Positions 26,161 through 35,230 of a stretch of 64,000 bases of DNA are shown piece by piece. The stretch's first letter is position 1. The number at the start of each line of letters is the position of its first letter. The notes under the pieces are model-generated. The model was not told the origin of the DNA. It saw only the letters and a list, made by a program, of their open reading frames with translations, and searched no databases. Location: NCBI RefSeq assembly GCF_038002225.1, contig NZ_JBBOCA010000001.1, forward strand, positions 5,580,001-5,644,000, given 5' to 3'. The position numbers and the translations under genes are program-made. This DNA comes from Paenibacillus sp. FSL R7-0204. Its GTDB lineage: Bacteria; Bacillota; Bacilli; Paenibacillales; Paenibacillaceae.

Positions 26161-26823
26161 ATGTCAGATATCAAAGCCTGCCTGTTCGATCTGGACGGCG
26201 TTCTCGTGGACACTGCCCGGTACCATTATATTGCTTGGAGGGAGCTGGCCGAAGAGCTTGGATTTGTCTTCACAGAGCAGGATAACGAGCGGCTCAAGGG
26301 CGTCAGCCGGACCGCTTCGCTGAATATCCTGCTGGAGATCGGCGGCATCACGCTTGGCGAAGATGACAAAGCCAGACTGGCGGAACAGAAGAATAACCGC
26401 TATGTCGGGTATATCGCCAAGATGGACAGCTCGGAGATTCTCCCCGGCGCCCTGGACTTCCTGAAGGAATGCCGGACAGCCGGCATCAAGGTAGCCCTCG
26501 GCTCAGCCAGTAAGAACGCGATGACCATCTTGAACAATACCGGCCTGACCCCATACTTCGATGCCATCATCGATGGCACGCATACCAGCGCGGCCAAGCC
26601 GGACCCGGAGGTCTTCCTGCTGGGGGCGAAGGCTCTGGACACCGCTCCCGCACACTGCGTCGTCTTCGAGGATGCCGCAGCCGGCATCCTGGCCGCTTCC
26701 CGCGCCGGTATGCGCAGCGTAGGCATCGGCTCCCCCGAGACACTCAGCGGAGCAACACTAGTAGTCCCTTCCCTTCAGCAGCTCACTGTTGTCACGCTGA
26801 AGGAATCTTTTGCCTCTGTGTGA
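26161..26823 (+). CDS. pgmB: Beta-phosphoglucomutase
   Basis: A 220-residue HAD-superfamily enzyme that turns beta-glucose-1-phosphate into glucose-6-phosphate in the cytoplasm. The aspartyl nucleophile and general acid are in CLFDLDGVLVDTARYHY; GVSRTASL, the Ser loop VALGSASKNA, the Lys in HTSAAKPDPEVFLLGA and the metal site VVFEDAAAGI are intact. ATG at 26161 has AGGAGG ten bases upstream. It works directly with the maltose phosphorylase downstream. Confidence 0.95.
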   Translation: MSDIKACLFDLDGVLVDTARYHYIAWRELAEELGFVFTEQDNERLKGVSRTASLNILLEIGGITLGEDDKARLAEQKNNRYVGYIAKMDSSEILPGALDFLKECRTAGIKVALGSASKNAMTILNNTGLTPYFDAIIDGTHTSAAKPDPEVFLLGAKALDTAPAHCVVFEDAAAGILAASRAGMRSVGIGSPETLSGATLVVPSLQQLTVVTLKESFASV

Positions 26824-26900
26824 CGAATAGTAACAGAGCCTGAGCCTAGCCGTGAGCCCTTCCGCTCAAACGGCATCTCTAGTCCGCCGGACAGCCTAAC

Positions 26901-27078
26901 TGTACTTTGTACAACTATATTGCCAATTTATCCCCCGGTTATCGGCTTAGTTGTACTTTGTACAATTAAGCTATCACTTTTAAGCTGATATGACCTTTTA
27001 GGGCACAATTAGTTGTACAGACTACAGTTATAGTTCTCAATCACATCTAATCGCCAATTGTAAATGTACAGAATACAA
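26901..27078. repeat. Family A four-box intergenic element, second copy
   Basis: Boxes lie at 26901-26914 (TGTACTTTGTACAA), 26952-26965 (identical), 27014-27027 (TGTACAGACTACAG) and 27065-27078 (TGTACAGAATACAA). The first two are forward and the last two reverse; centres are 51, 62 and 51 bases apart. No gene overlaps. Confidence 0.75.
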
Positions 27079-27188
27079 CTAACTCTGAGCATCTGTGTTC
27101 TGCCACACGCCGACAGTAAGCATTAATGCGAGCGAATGCTCTTATTTCTACCCTACCCTCAGTAAAGAACTGTGTGCGTTATCCAACA

Positions 27189-27340
27189 GGTACGTGATCA
27201 GCGGAGAAAGCGAAAGGAATGTGAAGAAGCGCTAGCGTTCGCCTTTGTCCCCGGATGCTTACCTTATAGCTTGAATACAGGCATCCGGGGACAACAGTGA
27301 TCGTAACATCCTTTCGCATTCGGAGCGGCCTGCACGTACC
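27189..27340. repeat. 152-bp imperfect palindrome before maltose phosphorylase
   Basis: Outer arms GGTACGTG (27189) and CACGTACC (27333) match. Intermediate arms share GCGAAAGGA with TCCTTTCGC. The centre is a perfect 14-base stem, TTGTCCCCGGATGC (27245-27258) against 27281-27294, with a 22-base loop. It ends 60 bases before the gene, so it may be a structured leader, a processed RNA or a dispersed palindromic repeat. Confidence 0.6.
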
Positions 27341-27400
27341 GGCTAGACTGAGGCATACGGTTCATTTTATATTCATATCCCCCTTTAAGGAGCCAAAATC

Positions 27401-29719
27401 ATGAAACAATACTTAACAATCAACGAATGGTCCATTATCGAAGAGTCCTTTGATCCGCAGACCCAGGAAATATCCGAAAGCGTATTTAGCATCGGGAACG
27501 GATACATGGGCGGCAGAGCCAACTTCGAGGAGCAGTACAGCGGACCCAGCCTGCAAGGCAGCTACATGGCCGGCGTCTATTACCCTGACAAGACACGGGT
27601 CGGCTGGTGGAAGAACGGGTACCCGGAGTATTTTGCCAAAGTGCTGAACAGCACCAACTGGATCGGAATTAACATTGAGCTGGACGGAACCCCGCTGGAT
27701 CTGGCTGCCTGTACAGTCACAGAGTTCCGCCGGGTACTCAATATGAAGGAAGGCACGCTCTCCCGCAGCTTCACCGCAACCACCCAGGATGGCAAAGAAG
27801 TCAAGGTGGAGAGCATCCGGATTGTCAGCATGGTCCGCCATGAGATCGGGGCGATCCGTTATTCGCTCACTCCGCTCAATTTTGCAGGGAATATTACCGT
27901 AACCCCCTATCTCGACGGCGATATCAAGAACAAGGATGCCAACTATGACGAGAAATTCTGGAACGAAGTGGAGAAGAAGGCCGGACCAGAAGGCGGACAT
28001 TTGACCTTGAAGACCAAAAAGCTCGATTTCCATGTCACCTCCGCCTACGTCTTCGATATTCTGCTGAACGGGGAGCCGGTTGCGGCCGAAGCAGAGGTTC
28101 TGGAGCAGGACAAATATGTGAGCAATACATTGAATGTTCCGGTACAATCCGGCGATCAGCTGGTTATTTATAAGTTTGCTGCGAATGTTACCTCCCGCAA
28201 TTACGGGCTGGGACAGCTCGTGGATGCCGCATCGGCTGCACTTCAGAGTGCGCGGGAGGCGGGGTTTGTGGCGCTTTTAGCGGAACAGGCTGCGGCTTGG
28301 GGTGACAAGTGGAAGGAAAGCGACATTATTATTGAAGGCGATGTGTCGGCGCAGCAGGCGATCCGGTTCAATATTTTCCAGCTGAATCAGACCTATACGG
28401 GCGAGGATGACCGGCTCAACATCGGACCGAAGGGCTTCACCGGGGAAAAATACGGCGGCAGCACCTACTGGGATACGGAAGCTTATTGTGTGCCGTTCTA
28501 TCTCAGTACCGCCGACTCCGCAATTGCCCGCAATCTGCTGATCTACCGCTACAAGCATCTGGAGAAGGCCAAGGAGAATGCCCGCAAGCTCGGCTACCGC
28601 AAAGGCGCGCTCTACCCGATGGTCACGATGAACGGTGAGGAGTGCCACAATGAGTGGGAAATTACGTTCGAGGAGATTCACCGCAACGGTGCGATTGCTT
28701 ATGCCATCTATAACTATGTGAATTATACCGGCGATAAGGCTTATCTGGGCCAATACGGCCTGGAGGTGCTGGTGGAGATTGCGCGCTTCTGGGAGGAGCG
28801 TGTGAACTATGTGGCGCATAAGGATAAATACGTGATGCTGGGCGTCACCGGCCCGAATGAATACGAGAATAACGTCAATAACAACTGGTACACGAACCGG
28901 ATGGCAGCCTGGACGATGGAATACACGCTTGAGGCTCTGGCCTATGTGCAGGAGAATGAGGGTTCTCGCTACGCTGAGCTGGCTGATAAGCTGGAGCTGC
29001 TGGAGAGCGAAACGGCCAAGTGGAGTGAGATTATCGCCAAAATGTACTATCCGGCTGACGAAGAACGCGGAATTTTCCTCCAGCAGGACGGCTTCCTCGA
29101 CAAGGAGATCATCCAGGTCAAGGATGTGCTGCCGGAGAACCTGCCGCTGAACCAGAAATGGTCATGGGACCGGATTCTGCGCTCCTGCTTCATCAAGCAG
29201 GCAGATGTGCTTCAGGGACTCTACTTCCTAGGCGACCGATATGATCTGGAGACTAAGAAGCGCAACTTCGACTTTTACGAACCGATCACCGTGCATGAGT
29301 CCTCCCTCTCCCCTTGTATCCATGCCATTCTGGCCTGTGAGCTGGGCTACAAGGAGAAGGCGTATGAGATGTACCTGCGGACCTCACGCTTGGATCTCGA
29401 CAATTACAATAACGATACGGAGGACGGCTGCCATACAACCAGCATGGCGGGTACGTGGATGTCGGTTGTTCACGGCTTCGGCGGACTTCGCGTGCTGAAT
29501 GACCGGCTGGTTCTGAACCCGTCTAACCCGGGACACTGGACCTCTTATTCCTTCAAAATCATGTTCCGCGGCTCGCGGCTAAAAGTGACCGTGACCGATG
29601 CACAGGTTACTGTCAGCAACGAAACCGAGGTTCCAGCCTCCCTCACCATTCACGGCAAGGAGTATACGGTGAACGGACTGGGTACCGTCAGTGCCGGGGG
29701 CGCTTCTGTTACGGTGTAA
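27401..29719 (+). CDS. Maltose phosphorylase, GH65
   Basis: A 772-residue GH65 enzyme. It splits maltose with phosphate into glucose and beta-glucose-1-phosphate in the cytoplasm, saving one ATP. Landmarks are GNGYMGGRANFEEQYSG near residue 31, YGGSTYWDTEAYCVPFYL, and the catalytic general-acid Glu region MNGEECHNEWEITFEEIHRN, then LPLNQKWSWD and HESSLSPCIHAI in the barrel. Length is normal and AAGGAG precedes the ATG. The adjacent pgmB handles the product. Kojibiose or trehalose phosphorylases share this fold, but the context favours maltose. Confidence 0.93.
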   Translation: MKQYLTINEWSIIEESFDPQTQEISESVFSIGNGYMGGRANFEEQYSGPSLQGSYMAGVYYPDKTRVGWWKNGYPEYFAKVLNSTNWIGINIELDGTPLDLAACTVTEFRRVLNMKEGTLSRSFTATTQDGKEVKVESIRIVSMVRHEIGAIRYSLTPLNFAGNITVTPYLDGDIKNKDANYDEKFWNEVEKKAGPEGGHLTLKTKKLDFHVTSAYVFDILLNGEPVAAEAEVLEQDKYVSNTLNVPVQSGDQLVIYKFAANVTSRNYGLGQLVDAASAALQSAREAGFVALLAEQAAAWGDKWKESDIIIEGDVSAQQAIRFNIFQLNQTYTGEDDRLNIGPKGFTGEKYGGSTYWDTEAYCVPFYLSTADSAIARNLLIYRYKHLEKAKENARKLGYRKGALYPMVTMNGEECHNEWEITFEEIHRNGAIAYAIYNYVNYTGDKAYLGQYGLEVLVEIARFWEERVNYVAHKDKYVMLGVTGPNEYENNVNNNWYTNRMAAWTMEYTLEALAYVQENEGSRYAELADKLELLESETAKWSEIIAKMYYPADEERGIFLQQDGFLDKEIIQVKDVLPENLPLNQKWSWDRILRSCFIKQADVLQGLYFLGDRYDLETKKRNFDFYEPITVHESSLSPCIHAILACELGYKEKAYEMYLRTSRLDLDNYNNDTEDGCHTTSMAGTWMSVVHGFGGLRVLNDRLVLNPSNPGHWTSYSFKIMFRGSRLKVTVTDAQVTVSNETEVPASLTIHGKEYTVNGLGTVSAGGASVTV

Positions 29720-29726
29720 TCTTATC

Positions 29727-29761
29727 AGCCCCGAAGATATTTAGCTTCTTCGGGGCTTTTT
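29727..29761 (+). terminator. Rho-independent terminator after maltose phosphorylase
   Basis: AGCCCCGAAGA (29727-29737) pairs with TCTTCGGGGCT (29747-29757), followed by TTTT. It begins eight bases after the stop codon. Confidence 0.9.
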
Positions 29762-29762
29762 C

Positions 29763-29999
29763 AATAAGAGATCTACTAGATCTCCCAAATCATCAATAAC
29801 AGCATCCGCTTCCGACGCTGTGACAAACTGTTCATTCCGTTTCCAGACAGTCTTCATTCCTGCTTCGCGGCCGGATCTGGCTTGCGGGTTCCCTCCCATT
29901 CGGAGATAAGCACCTCATCGAATAAATGCCCGATGTTCAGCGCCTTGAAATTATCGTATTGAAATTGGCCGTAACCGTTCGAGATTAACGCAAAACCTA
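29763..29999 (-). pseudogene. HAD-family hydrolase remnant
   Basis: Reading the minus strand from 29999, the DNA encodes GFALISNGYGQFQYDNFKAL then LFDEVLISEWEGTRKPDP, a HAD motif III region with the conserved Lys. The homology resumes in another frame as AGMKTVWKRNEQFVTASEAD, then VIDDLGDLVDLL, the typical C-terminal end of the family. Start, motif I and the segment between are missing, so only a short frameshifted remnant is left between the two maltose genes. Confidence 0.7.
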
Positions 30000-30026
30000 A
30001 TATACCATGGTAAAGGAGCTACATTA

Positions 30027-31712
30027 ATGAAAAGAACCTTTTGGAAAGAAGCCGTAGTCTACCAGATCTACCCGCGCAGCTTCCAGGACAGCAACGGAGA
30101 CGGTATCGGCGACCTGCAGGGCATCCTCTCCCGGCTGGATTATCTGCAGCAGCTGGGCGTTACTGTCGTCTGGCTGTCACCGGTCTACAAATCACCAAAC
30201 GATGACAACGGTTACGATATTAGTGATTACGAGGATATTATGGATGAGTTCGGCACATTGCGGGACTGGGAGGAGCTGCTCGCCGGACTGCATGAACGCG
30301 GCATCAAGCTGATGATGGACCTCGTCATTAACCATTCCTCGGACGAGCATGCCTGGTTCGTAGAATCCCGTTCCTCCAAGGATAATCCCTACCGCGATTA
30401 TTACATCTGGCGTCCGGGCGGACCAGATGGCGCGCTGCCGAACAACTGGAGCTCCATCTTCAGCGGCCCGGCCTGGGAGCAGGATGAGACTACCGGCGAA
30501 TATTATCTCCACCTGTTCTCGCGCAAGCAGCCGGATCTGAACTGGGAGAACCCTCGGCTGCGGGAGGCGCTCTACAAGATGATGGCCTTCTGGCTCGACA
30601 AGGGTGTGGACGGGCTGCGGATGGATGTCATTAACCTAATTTCCAAGGTGGAAGGCCTGCCTTCCGTCCAGCATGAGGACCTGGCCCCGGGCGAACTTGC
30701 CGGCGGCGGCGAATACTATATGAATGGACCCAGGGTTCATGAGTATCTGCAGGAGATGAACCGTGAAGTTCTCTCCAAATACGACGTAATGACCGTCGGG
30801 GAGACGCCGGGAGCCACCGTAGAGGATGCCATTCTCTATACAGACGAAGACCGCCATGAGCTGCAAATGGTGTTCCAGTTCGAGCATATGGACGTAGATT
30901 CCGGCCCGGGCGGCAAATGGAATGTGGTGCCGTGGACGCTGAAGGGGCTGCGGGATATTTTGCATAAATGGCAGGTGGGTCTGGCAGACAAGGGCTGGAA
31001 CAGTCTATATCTCAACAACCATGATCAGCCGCGGATGGTCTCACGGTTCGGAGATGACGGCAAGTACCGCGTACAATCGGCCAAAATGCTGGCTACCCTG
31101 CTGCACACGCTCAAAGGCACGCCTTACATCTATCAGGGCGAGGAAATTGGCATGACCAATGTGAAGTTCCCCGCGCTGGAGGATTATAAGGATATCGAAA
31201 TTCTCAATATGTACCGGGAAAAGGTGACCGAAGGCGGCGCAGACCACGACACCATTCTCCAGGCGATACATTCCAAAGGCCGCGACAATGCCCGCACCCC
31301 GATGCAGTGGAATGCCTCAAGCAACGCCGGCTTCACCACCGGAACCCCGTGGCTGAAGCTCAATCCGCGCTACACCGAGATTAATGTGGAGCAGGCGCTG
31401 GCTGATCCGGACTCGGTATTTTACTATTATCAGGAATTAATTCGTCTGCGTAAGCAGCATCCCATTATGGTCTATGGCGAGTATGAGCTGCTGCTGCCGG
31501 AGCATGAATATATCTATGCCTATACCCGCACCTTGGACGATGAAAAGTGGCTCATCCTGCTCAATTTCGGTGATACCCCGCAGACTGTAGAGCTTACAGA
31601 TGAACTGAACGCCGTCACCGGAACGATCATCAGCAATTATCCGGAGGAGCCCGCAGCCATGGACCGCAGCACCCTCCGCCCTTACGAGGCCAGAGTCTGC
31701 CGGATCGGGTAG
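30027..31712 (+). CDS. Oligo-1,6-glucosidase / alpha-glucosidase, GH13
   Basis: A 561-residue cytoplasmic GH13 enzyme. Conserved regions are DLVINHSS, GLRMDVINLISK (nucleophile Asp), VGETPGA (acid/base Glu) and YLNNHDQPR. The residues after the nucleophile, VIN, match oligo-1,6-glucosidases, whereas strict alpha-1,4 enzymes differ there, so it likely removes branch-derived isomaltose-type links and perhaps maltose. AAAGGAG precedes the ATG. It follows maltose phosphorylase on the same strand but after a terminator and a HAD remnant, so it may have its own promoter. Confidence 0.92.
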   Translation: MKRTFWKEAVVYQIYPRSFQDSNGDGIGDLQGILSRLDYLQQLGVTVVWLSPVYKSPNDDNGYDISDYEDIMDEFGTLRDWEELLAGLHERGIKLMMDLVINHSSDEHAWFVESRSSKDNPYRDYYIWRPGGPDGALPNNWSSIFSGPAWEQDETTGEYYLHLFSRKQPDLNWENPRLREALYKMMAFWLDKGVDGLRMDVINLISKVEGLPSVQHEDLAPGELAGGGEYYMNGPRVHEYLQEMNREVLSKYDVMTVGETPGATVEDAILYTDEDRHELQMVFQFEHMDVDSGPGGKWNVVPWTLKGLRDILHKWQVGLADKGWNSLYLNNHDQPRMVSRFGDDGKYRVQSAKMLATLLHTLKGTPYIYQGEEIGMTNVKFPALEDYKDIEILNMYREKVTEGGADHDTILQAIHSKGRDNARTPMQWNASSNAGFTTGTPWLKLNPRYTEINVEQALADPDSVFYYYQELIRLRKQHPIMVYGEYELLLPEHEYIYAYTRTLDDEKWLILLNFGDTPQTVELTDELNAVTGTIISNYPEEPAAMDRSTLRPYEARVCRIG

Positions 31713-31851
31713 CGTAACGAACGCTGACAAATCCCTTCGAATATGACATCATAGGTGGATAGAACGCATGACCTGTCATTAATGAGCAGAGAATAACAGG
31801 AACATCTGTGCGGTGGCATGTTAGGATGAACTCAGAAGGAGATGGGGAGCT

Positions 31852-32712
31852 TTGGAATGGCTGATTCGAATGAAGCATGCACTGGACTATATGGAGCTGA
31901 AAATGACTGAAACTCTGCGTATCGAGGATGTGGCTGAGGTAGCTTATGTCTCACCGTTCCACTTCCAGCGCATGTTCAGTATGCTGACTGGCTTCACGGT
32001 AGCCGACTATATCCGCAAACGCAGATTGACGCTGGCCGCCCAGGAGCTGGCGGTATCCAATATCCGTGTACTGGATGTGGCGCTGAAATACGGATATGAC
32101 TCGCCGGAGTCCTTCGCCAAGGCGTTCCGCAAAGCCCATGGGATTACCCCTTCAGCAGCGCGTAAGTCTGGCGTCCAGCTCAAAGCTTTCCCCCGCATCT
32201 CGTTCCACCTATCATTGAAGGGAGATCAGGATATGGACTACAAAATCGTGGATAAACCAGCTTTTACCGTTATCGGCAAATCAATGGAGGTAACTACCCG
32301 TGACGGGGAGAATTTCCGCAGAATCCCGCAGTTCTGGGACGAATGCAATGAGGACGGCACTTCCGACAAGCTGATTGAGCTTAGTGCCTCCCGCGAATGG
32401 CTTGGCATCTGCACGGATATGGATATGAAAAAGGAACAGCTTACCTATTGGATCGGTGTCGAAGGTACTCCGCAAACAGATGCTCAAGGTTATGAGACCA
32501 CTGTCATTCCGGCTGCCAGCTGGGCCGTATTCCGGTCCGAGGGTGCTTTGCCGCATGCGATTCAAGGGGTTTGGCAGCGGATCTATCAGGAATGGTTCCC
32601 GGGAACCGGCTATGAGCATACCGGCGGACCTGAGATTGAGCTATACCCGCCCGGCGATACGTCAGCTGAGGATTATGTGTGTGAAGTCTGGATTCCGGTG
32701 ATGAAGAAATAA
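31852..32712 (+). CDS. AraC-type regulator fused to a GyrI-like ligand-binding domain
   Basis: A 286-residue protein of the Rob/SoxS-like AraC type. The N-terminal 110 residues form the double helix-turn-helix domain (LRIEDVAEVAYVSPFHFQRM and IRVLDVALKYGYDSPESFAK). The C-terminal half is a GyrI/BmrR-type effector domain (YKIVDKPAFTVIGKSMEV onward, ending DYVCEVWIPV). Such proteins sense hydrophobic compounds. The TTG start at 31852 fits AAGGAG at 31836-31841 and family N-termini; ATG at 31870 is an alternative. It has no obvious target gene nearby. Confidence 0.88.
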   Translation: MEWLIRMKHALDYMELKMTETLRIEDVAEVAYVSPFHFQRMFSMLTGFTVADYIRKRRLTLAAQELAVSNIRVLDVALKYGYDSPESFAKAFRKAHGITPSAARKSGVQLKAFPRISFHLSLKGDQDMDYKIVDKPAFTVIGKSMEVTTRDGENFRRIPQFWDECNEDGTSDKLIELSASREWLGICTDMDMKKEQLTYWIGVEGTPQTDAQGYETTVIPAASWAVFRSEGALPHAIQGVWQRIYQEWFPGTGYEHTGGPEIELYPPGDTSAEDYVCEVWIPVMKK

Positions 32713-32739
32713 GAATCAAGGGTTACATGTAATGCGGGA

Positions 32740-32781
32740 ACGGCTTCGCCTGTCTGTATGGACGGTGAAGCTGTTTTTTTT
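32740..32781 (+). terminator. Rho-independent terminator after the AraC/GyrI gene
   Basis: ACGGCTTCGCC (32740-32750) pairs with GGTGAAGCTGT (32764-32774) through several G-T pairs, followed by a run of eight T. Confidence 0.8.
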
Positions 32782-32874
32782 GTTTTGAGATTCTTCCCAA
32801 GCTTGGTATAATAAACAGATTATAGTTTTCTTAATCTAGTGTATTCTCATCCAAGAACGGTGAAGGAGATATTC

Positions 32875-33720
32875 ATGTCTATCGTAAAAATCTTTTCAGA
32901 CAGCACTTCCGATTTGCCGCAAGGCTGGAAGGACACATATGATATCGGTATTGTGCCGTTATATGTTGTTTTTGGAGATGGTACCTTCAAGGACGGGGTC
33001 GAAATCACCCCTGAAGAGGTCTACCGCCGCGTTGCTGCAGGCGGTGCCCTGCCTAAGACTGCTGCGCCATCCCCTGCTGATTTCATCGCCGCGTTCCAGC
33101 CGGCGATCAACAGCGGCCATGATATTGTCTATATCAGTCTGTCCTCTTCTTTATCTTCTACATATCAGAATGCACTCCTGGCAGCGGGTGAATTCCCCGA
33201 AGGCCGGGTGCATGTCGTAGATTCTGAGACCTTATGCGGCGGAATCGCGTTGCTGGTCATGAAGGCTGCACGTGCCGCAGCCAAAGGCGAGAGCGCTGCC
33301 AACATCGCAGCAATGATTACCGAAGCCCGTAACCGGGTGGAATCGGAATTCGTGGTCGATACGCTGGACTACTTATACATGGGCGGACGCTGCTCAGGGA
33401 TGCAGAACTTCATCGGCAGCCTGCTGAAGATCCGTCCGGTTCTCCGGCTGGTGGACGGAGCCATTGTCCCTGTTGCCCGCATCCGCGGCAAGAAGGAGAA
33501 AGCGGTGGAGCAAATGCTTCAGCATGCGCTCGTGAATGCCGCCGATATGGACAAGGAGCTGCTCATAATTGCCCATACGCTGGCAGAAGAGGATGCCAAG
33601 ATGCTGGAGACCGCGCTGCGCGCGCAGACCGGTGTCGAGGAAATCGCCGTCATTCATGCCGGCTGTGTCATCGGGAGTCATTGCGGTCCCGCTACCGTAG
33701 GTCTGATGTATATGCGCTAG
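32875..33720 (+). CDS. DegV family protein (fatty-acid-binding, FakB-like)
   Basis: A 281-residue DegV protein. The family signature DSTSDLP appears near residue 9, ISLSSSLSSTYQNALLA near residue 88 and VDSETLCGGIALLV near 114. DegV/FakB proteins bind a fatty acid and present it to the kinase FakA for phosphorylation; that role comes from relatives. ATG at 32875 has AAGGAG eight bases upstream. It is a single-gene unit, with terminators on both sides. Confidence 0.92.
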   Translation: MSIVKIFSDSTSDLPQGWKDTYDIGIVPLYVVFGDGTFKDGVEITPEEVYRRVAAGGALPKTAAPSPADFIAAFQPAINSGHDIVYISLSSSLSSTYQNALLAAGEFPEGRVHVVDSETLCGGIALLVMKAARAAAKGESAANIAAMITEARNRVESEFVVDTLDYLYMGGRCSGMQNFIGSLLKIRPVLRLVDGAIVPVARIRGKKEKAVEQMLQHALVNAADMDKELLIIAHTLAEEDAKMLETALRAQTGVEEIAVIHAGCVIGSHCGPATVGLMYMR

Positions 33721-33850
33721 AGCGGGTGGGGCCAGTAGCAGACATCAGGTCCGGCAGCGGCTGCCCCGATTGCATAGCTTGCTTCACCAAGACAGCACCA
33801 CCATGCGGGTGAATGCTGTAAGAACTTAAGCTGCCTGGCCTGCTTACCAT

Positions 33851-33892
33851 CGCGCCAGCACAATGTGATCGGTTTTTCGATTACATTCTGCC
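33851..33892. repeat. Solitary copy of the 8.9-kb array box
   Basis: GCGCCAGCACAATGTGATCG followed by a T-rich loop and CGATTACATTCTGCC matches the boxes at 8880-9124. Here the hairpin is longer because AATG and CATT also pair. It directly abuts a strong terminator palindrome. Confidence 0.8.
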
Positions 33893-33937
33893 AACAAGAA
33901 ACAGCAGGCCCTCCGAGGGGACCTGCTGTTTCTTGTT
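33893..33937. terminator. Bidirectional terminator between degV and the methyltransferase gene
   Basis: AACAAGAAACAGCAGG (33893-33908) is perfectly complementary to 33922-33937; the loop contains CCCTCCGAGGGG. It serves two convergent genes. Confidence 0.85.
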
Positions 33938-33949
33938 TAGGACATAGTA

Positions 33950-34747
33950 TTATGTTGTCGGAGGATATAACGGGCTTAGCAGTCCCTCAACAGCATCGGC
34001 AACCAGCGTGTAGAATTCGGGGAATCCCGGGTGCTCGGCACTCTTGATTTCTTCGAAGGTACGGATAGATAACCCTTGCGAAGCGACAGAGGTCAGGATA
34101 TCCCCCAGCGTCCAGCTCCGCACCACCACTTGCCCTAAGCCGGAACGCTCCTCTTCAGGAAGCAGCTTGGCGAACGCAACTTCACTTTCTCTAAGCGCAT
34201 CGTCAAAATAATTGCCGGTGGGATGCTGAAGCGTCTTAGTGGTCAGCCATGCCCTGGCGAACGGGTGGAAGTCGGTGAATAAAAGCCTTCCGCCTGCCTT
34301 AAGCCGTCTGCGGACCAAGGCAAATACCGCATTCAAATCAGTGAAATAATGCAAAATCCCAAACTCCATCAGCACCACATCGAACGTTCCCAAGGCTTCT
34401 TCTTCAGGGATATTCATGACGTCTGCACAGAGGTAGTTCAGCTTCACCCCCGCTGCCTCCGCTACTTCACAGGCGTATAAGCGGTTCTCTTCCGAAATAT
34501 CCACGACGGTGACCTCTGCCCCCAGCATAGCAAAGCAAATGGCTTTCCTGCCGTGAGAGCCAAGCAGATTAAGCACCTTCAAGCCTGACGGATTGCCCGT
34601 GTACTTGAGCCAATACCGCAGCGTATGTGCGGGGTCCTGCTGCAGCTGTACTGCAAGCTCCTCAGGTGAACCATGGTACTGAGTCCAAGCCTGATAGGCT
34701 TTTGTCTCCCAAGCCGCTTTATTCGTACGTGACATCTGCTCCTGCAT
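33950..34747 (-). CDS. Class I SAM-dependent methyltransferase
   Basis: A 265-residue Rossmann-fold methyltransferase. Motif I is VLNLLGSHGRKAICFAMLGA, followed by EVTVVDISEENRLYA, the acidic ADVMNIP loop, and FDVVLMEFGILHYFTDL. GSHGRKA instead of a glycine-rich loop is usual for one YcgJ/UbiE-like branch. The substrate is unknown. ATG at 34747 is preceded by AAGGGGGAG. It is a single-gene unit. Confidence 0.85.
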   Translation of the reverse strand: MQEQMSRTNKAAWETKAYQAWTQYHGSPEELAVQLQQDPAHTLRYWLKYTGNPSGLKVLNLLGSHGRKAICFAMLGAEVTVVDISEENRLYACEVAEAAGVKLNYLCADVMNIPEEEALGTFDVVLMEFGILHYFTDLNAVFALVRRRLKAGGRLLFTDFHPFARAWLTTKTLQHPTGNYFDDALRESEVAFAKLLPEEERSGLGQVVVRSWTLGDILTSVASQGLSIRTFEEIKSAEHPGFPEFYTLVADAVEGLLSPLYPPTT

Positions 34748-34897
34748 GTTACTCCCCCTTGTAAGAAAAATTTGGAAATGGCACTTTCTGATTTTACTAT
34801 AATCCGCTTATAATGCAACAAGCAGAACAGCTAAAGTAAATAAATCCTTACATATGAACCAAGAAGTCTGAGAGAAGATGGACGTTTCCAGCAAGCA

Positions 34898-35030
34898 AAT
34901 GGAAAAACGCAGCTTATTTCGCCCGATTCAGCGGATCATGGAGCAACAAGTGGAAAAACAGCAACTTAAATTGATGATTTTACCTTTTAGGCTGAATTGG
35001 GCTAAATTAAGTGCTGATTTTCCAACTTCT
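34898..35030. repeat. Family C element, three boxes (fourth missing)
   Basis: Forward boxes have TGG at 34900 and 34951 (AAGTGGAAAAACAGCA); a reverse box (GTGCTGATTTTCCAAC) has CCA at 35022. Offsets agree within one base with those at 4373, 4424 and 4496. The expected fourth box near 35073 is absent; family D repeats of the island margin start at 35040 instead. Confidence 0.65.
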
Positions 35031-35039
35031 ATTGTTCGG

Positions 35040-35182
35040 TGAAAATAAAGTATTAGACTGGAGTCGTTGATTTAACGCGGTTTTTGAATTGAAGAATCGT
35101 CAGCTTTTGAAAAATAAGTTTTAGACTAATCCATTAAAAGAAGCAGCGACGGAACAAGACTTGAAAAATAAAGTCTTAGACT
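35040..35182 (+). repeat. Family D repeats, left margin of the recombinase island
   Basis: Three copies of TGAAAATAAAGT-TTAGACTG occur at 35040-35060, 35108-35127 and 35162-35182. Four further copies in the opposite orientation lie at 39134-39216, so the family brackets the recombinase island. Confidence 0.75.
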
Positions 35183-35194
35183 GCCGCTGTTGTC

Positions 35195-35226
35195 GTTCAA
35201 CTAACGTTCTCCGTTAGTTCAATAGG
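35195..35226. repeat. Cassette-border repeat R1 (type I)
   Basis: The sequence CTAACGTTCTCCGTTAGTTC lies in a 32-base repeat containing a perfect 8-base dyad, AACTAACG against CGTTAGTT. Its right half CCGTTAG is shared with R3 and R4 and nearly with R2. It begins four bases after the stop codon of the small gene at 35231-35491. Confidence 0.7.
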
Positions 35227-35230
35227 CTAA

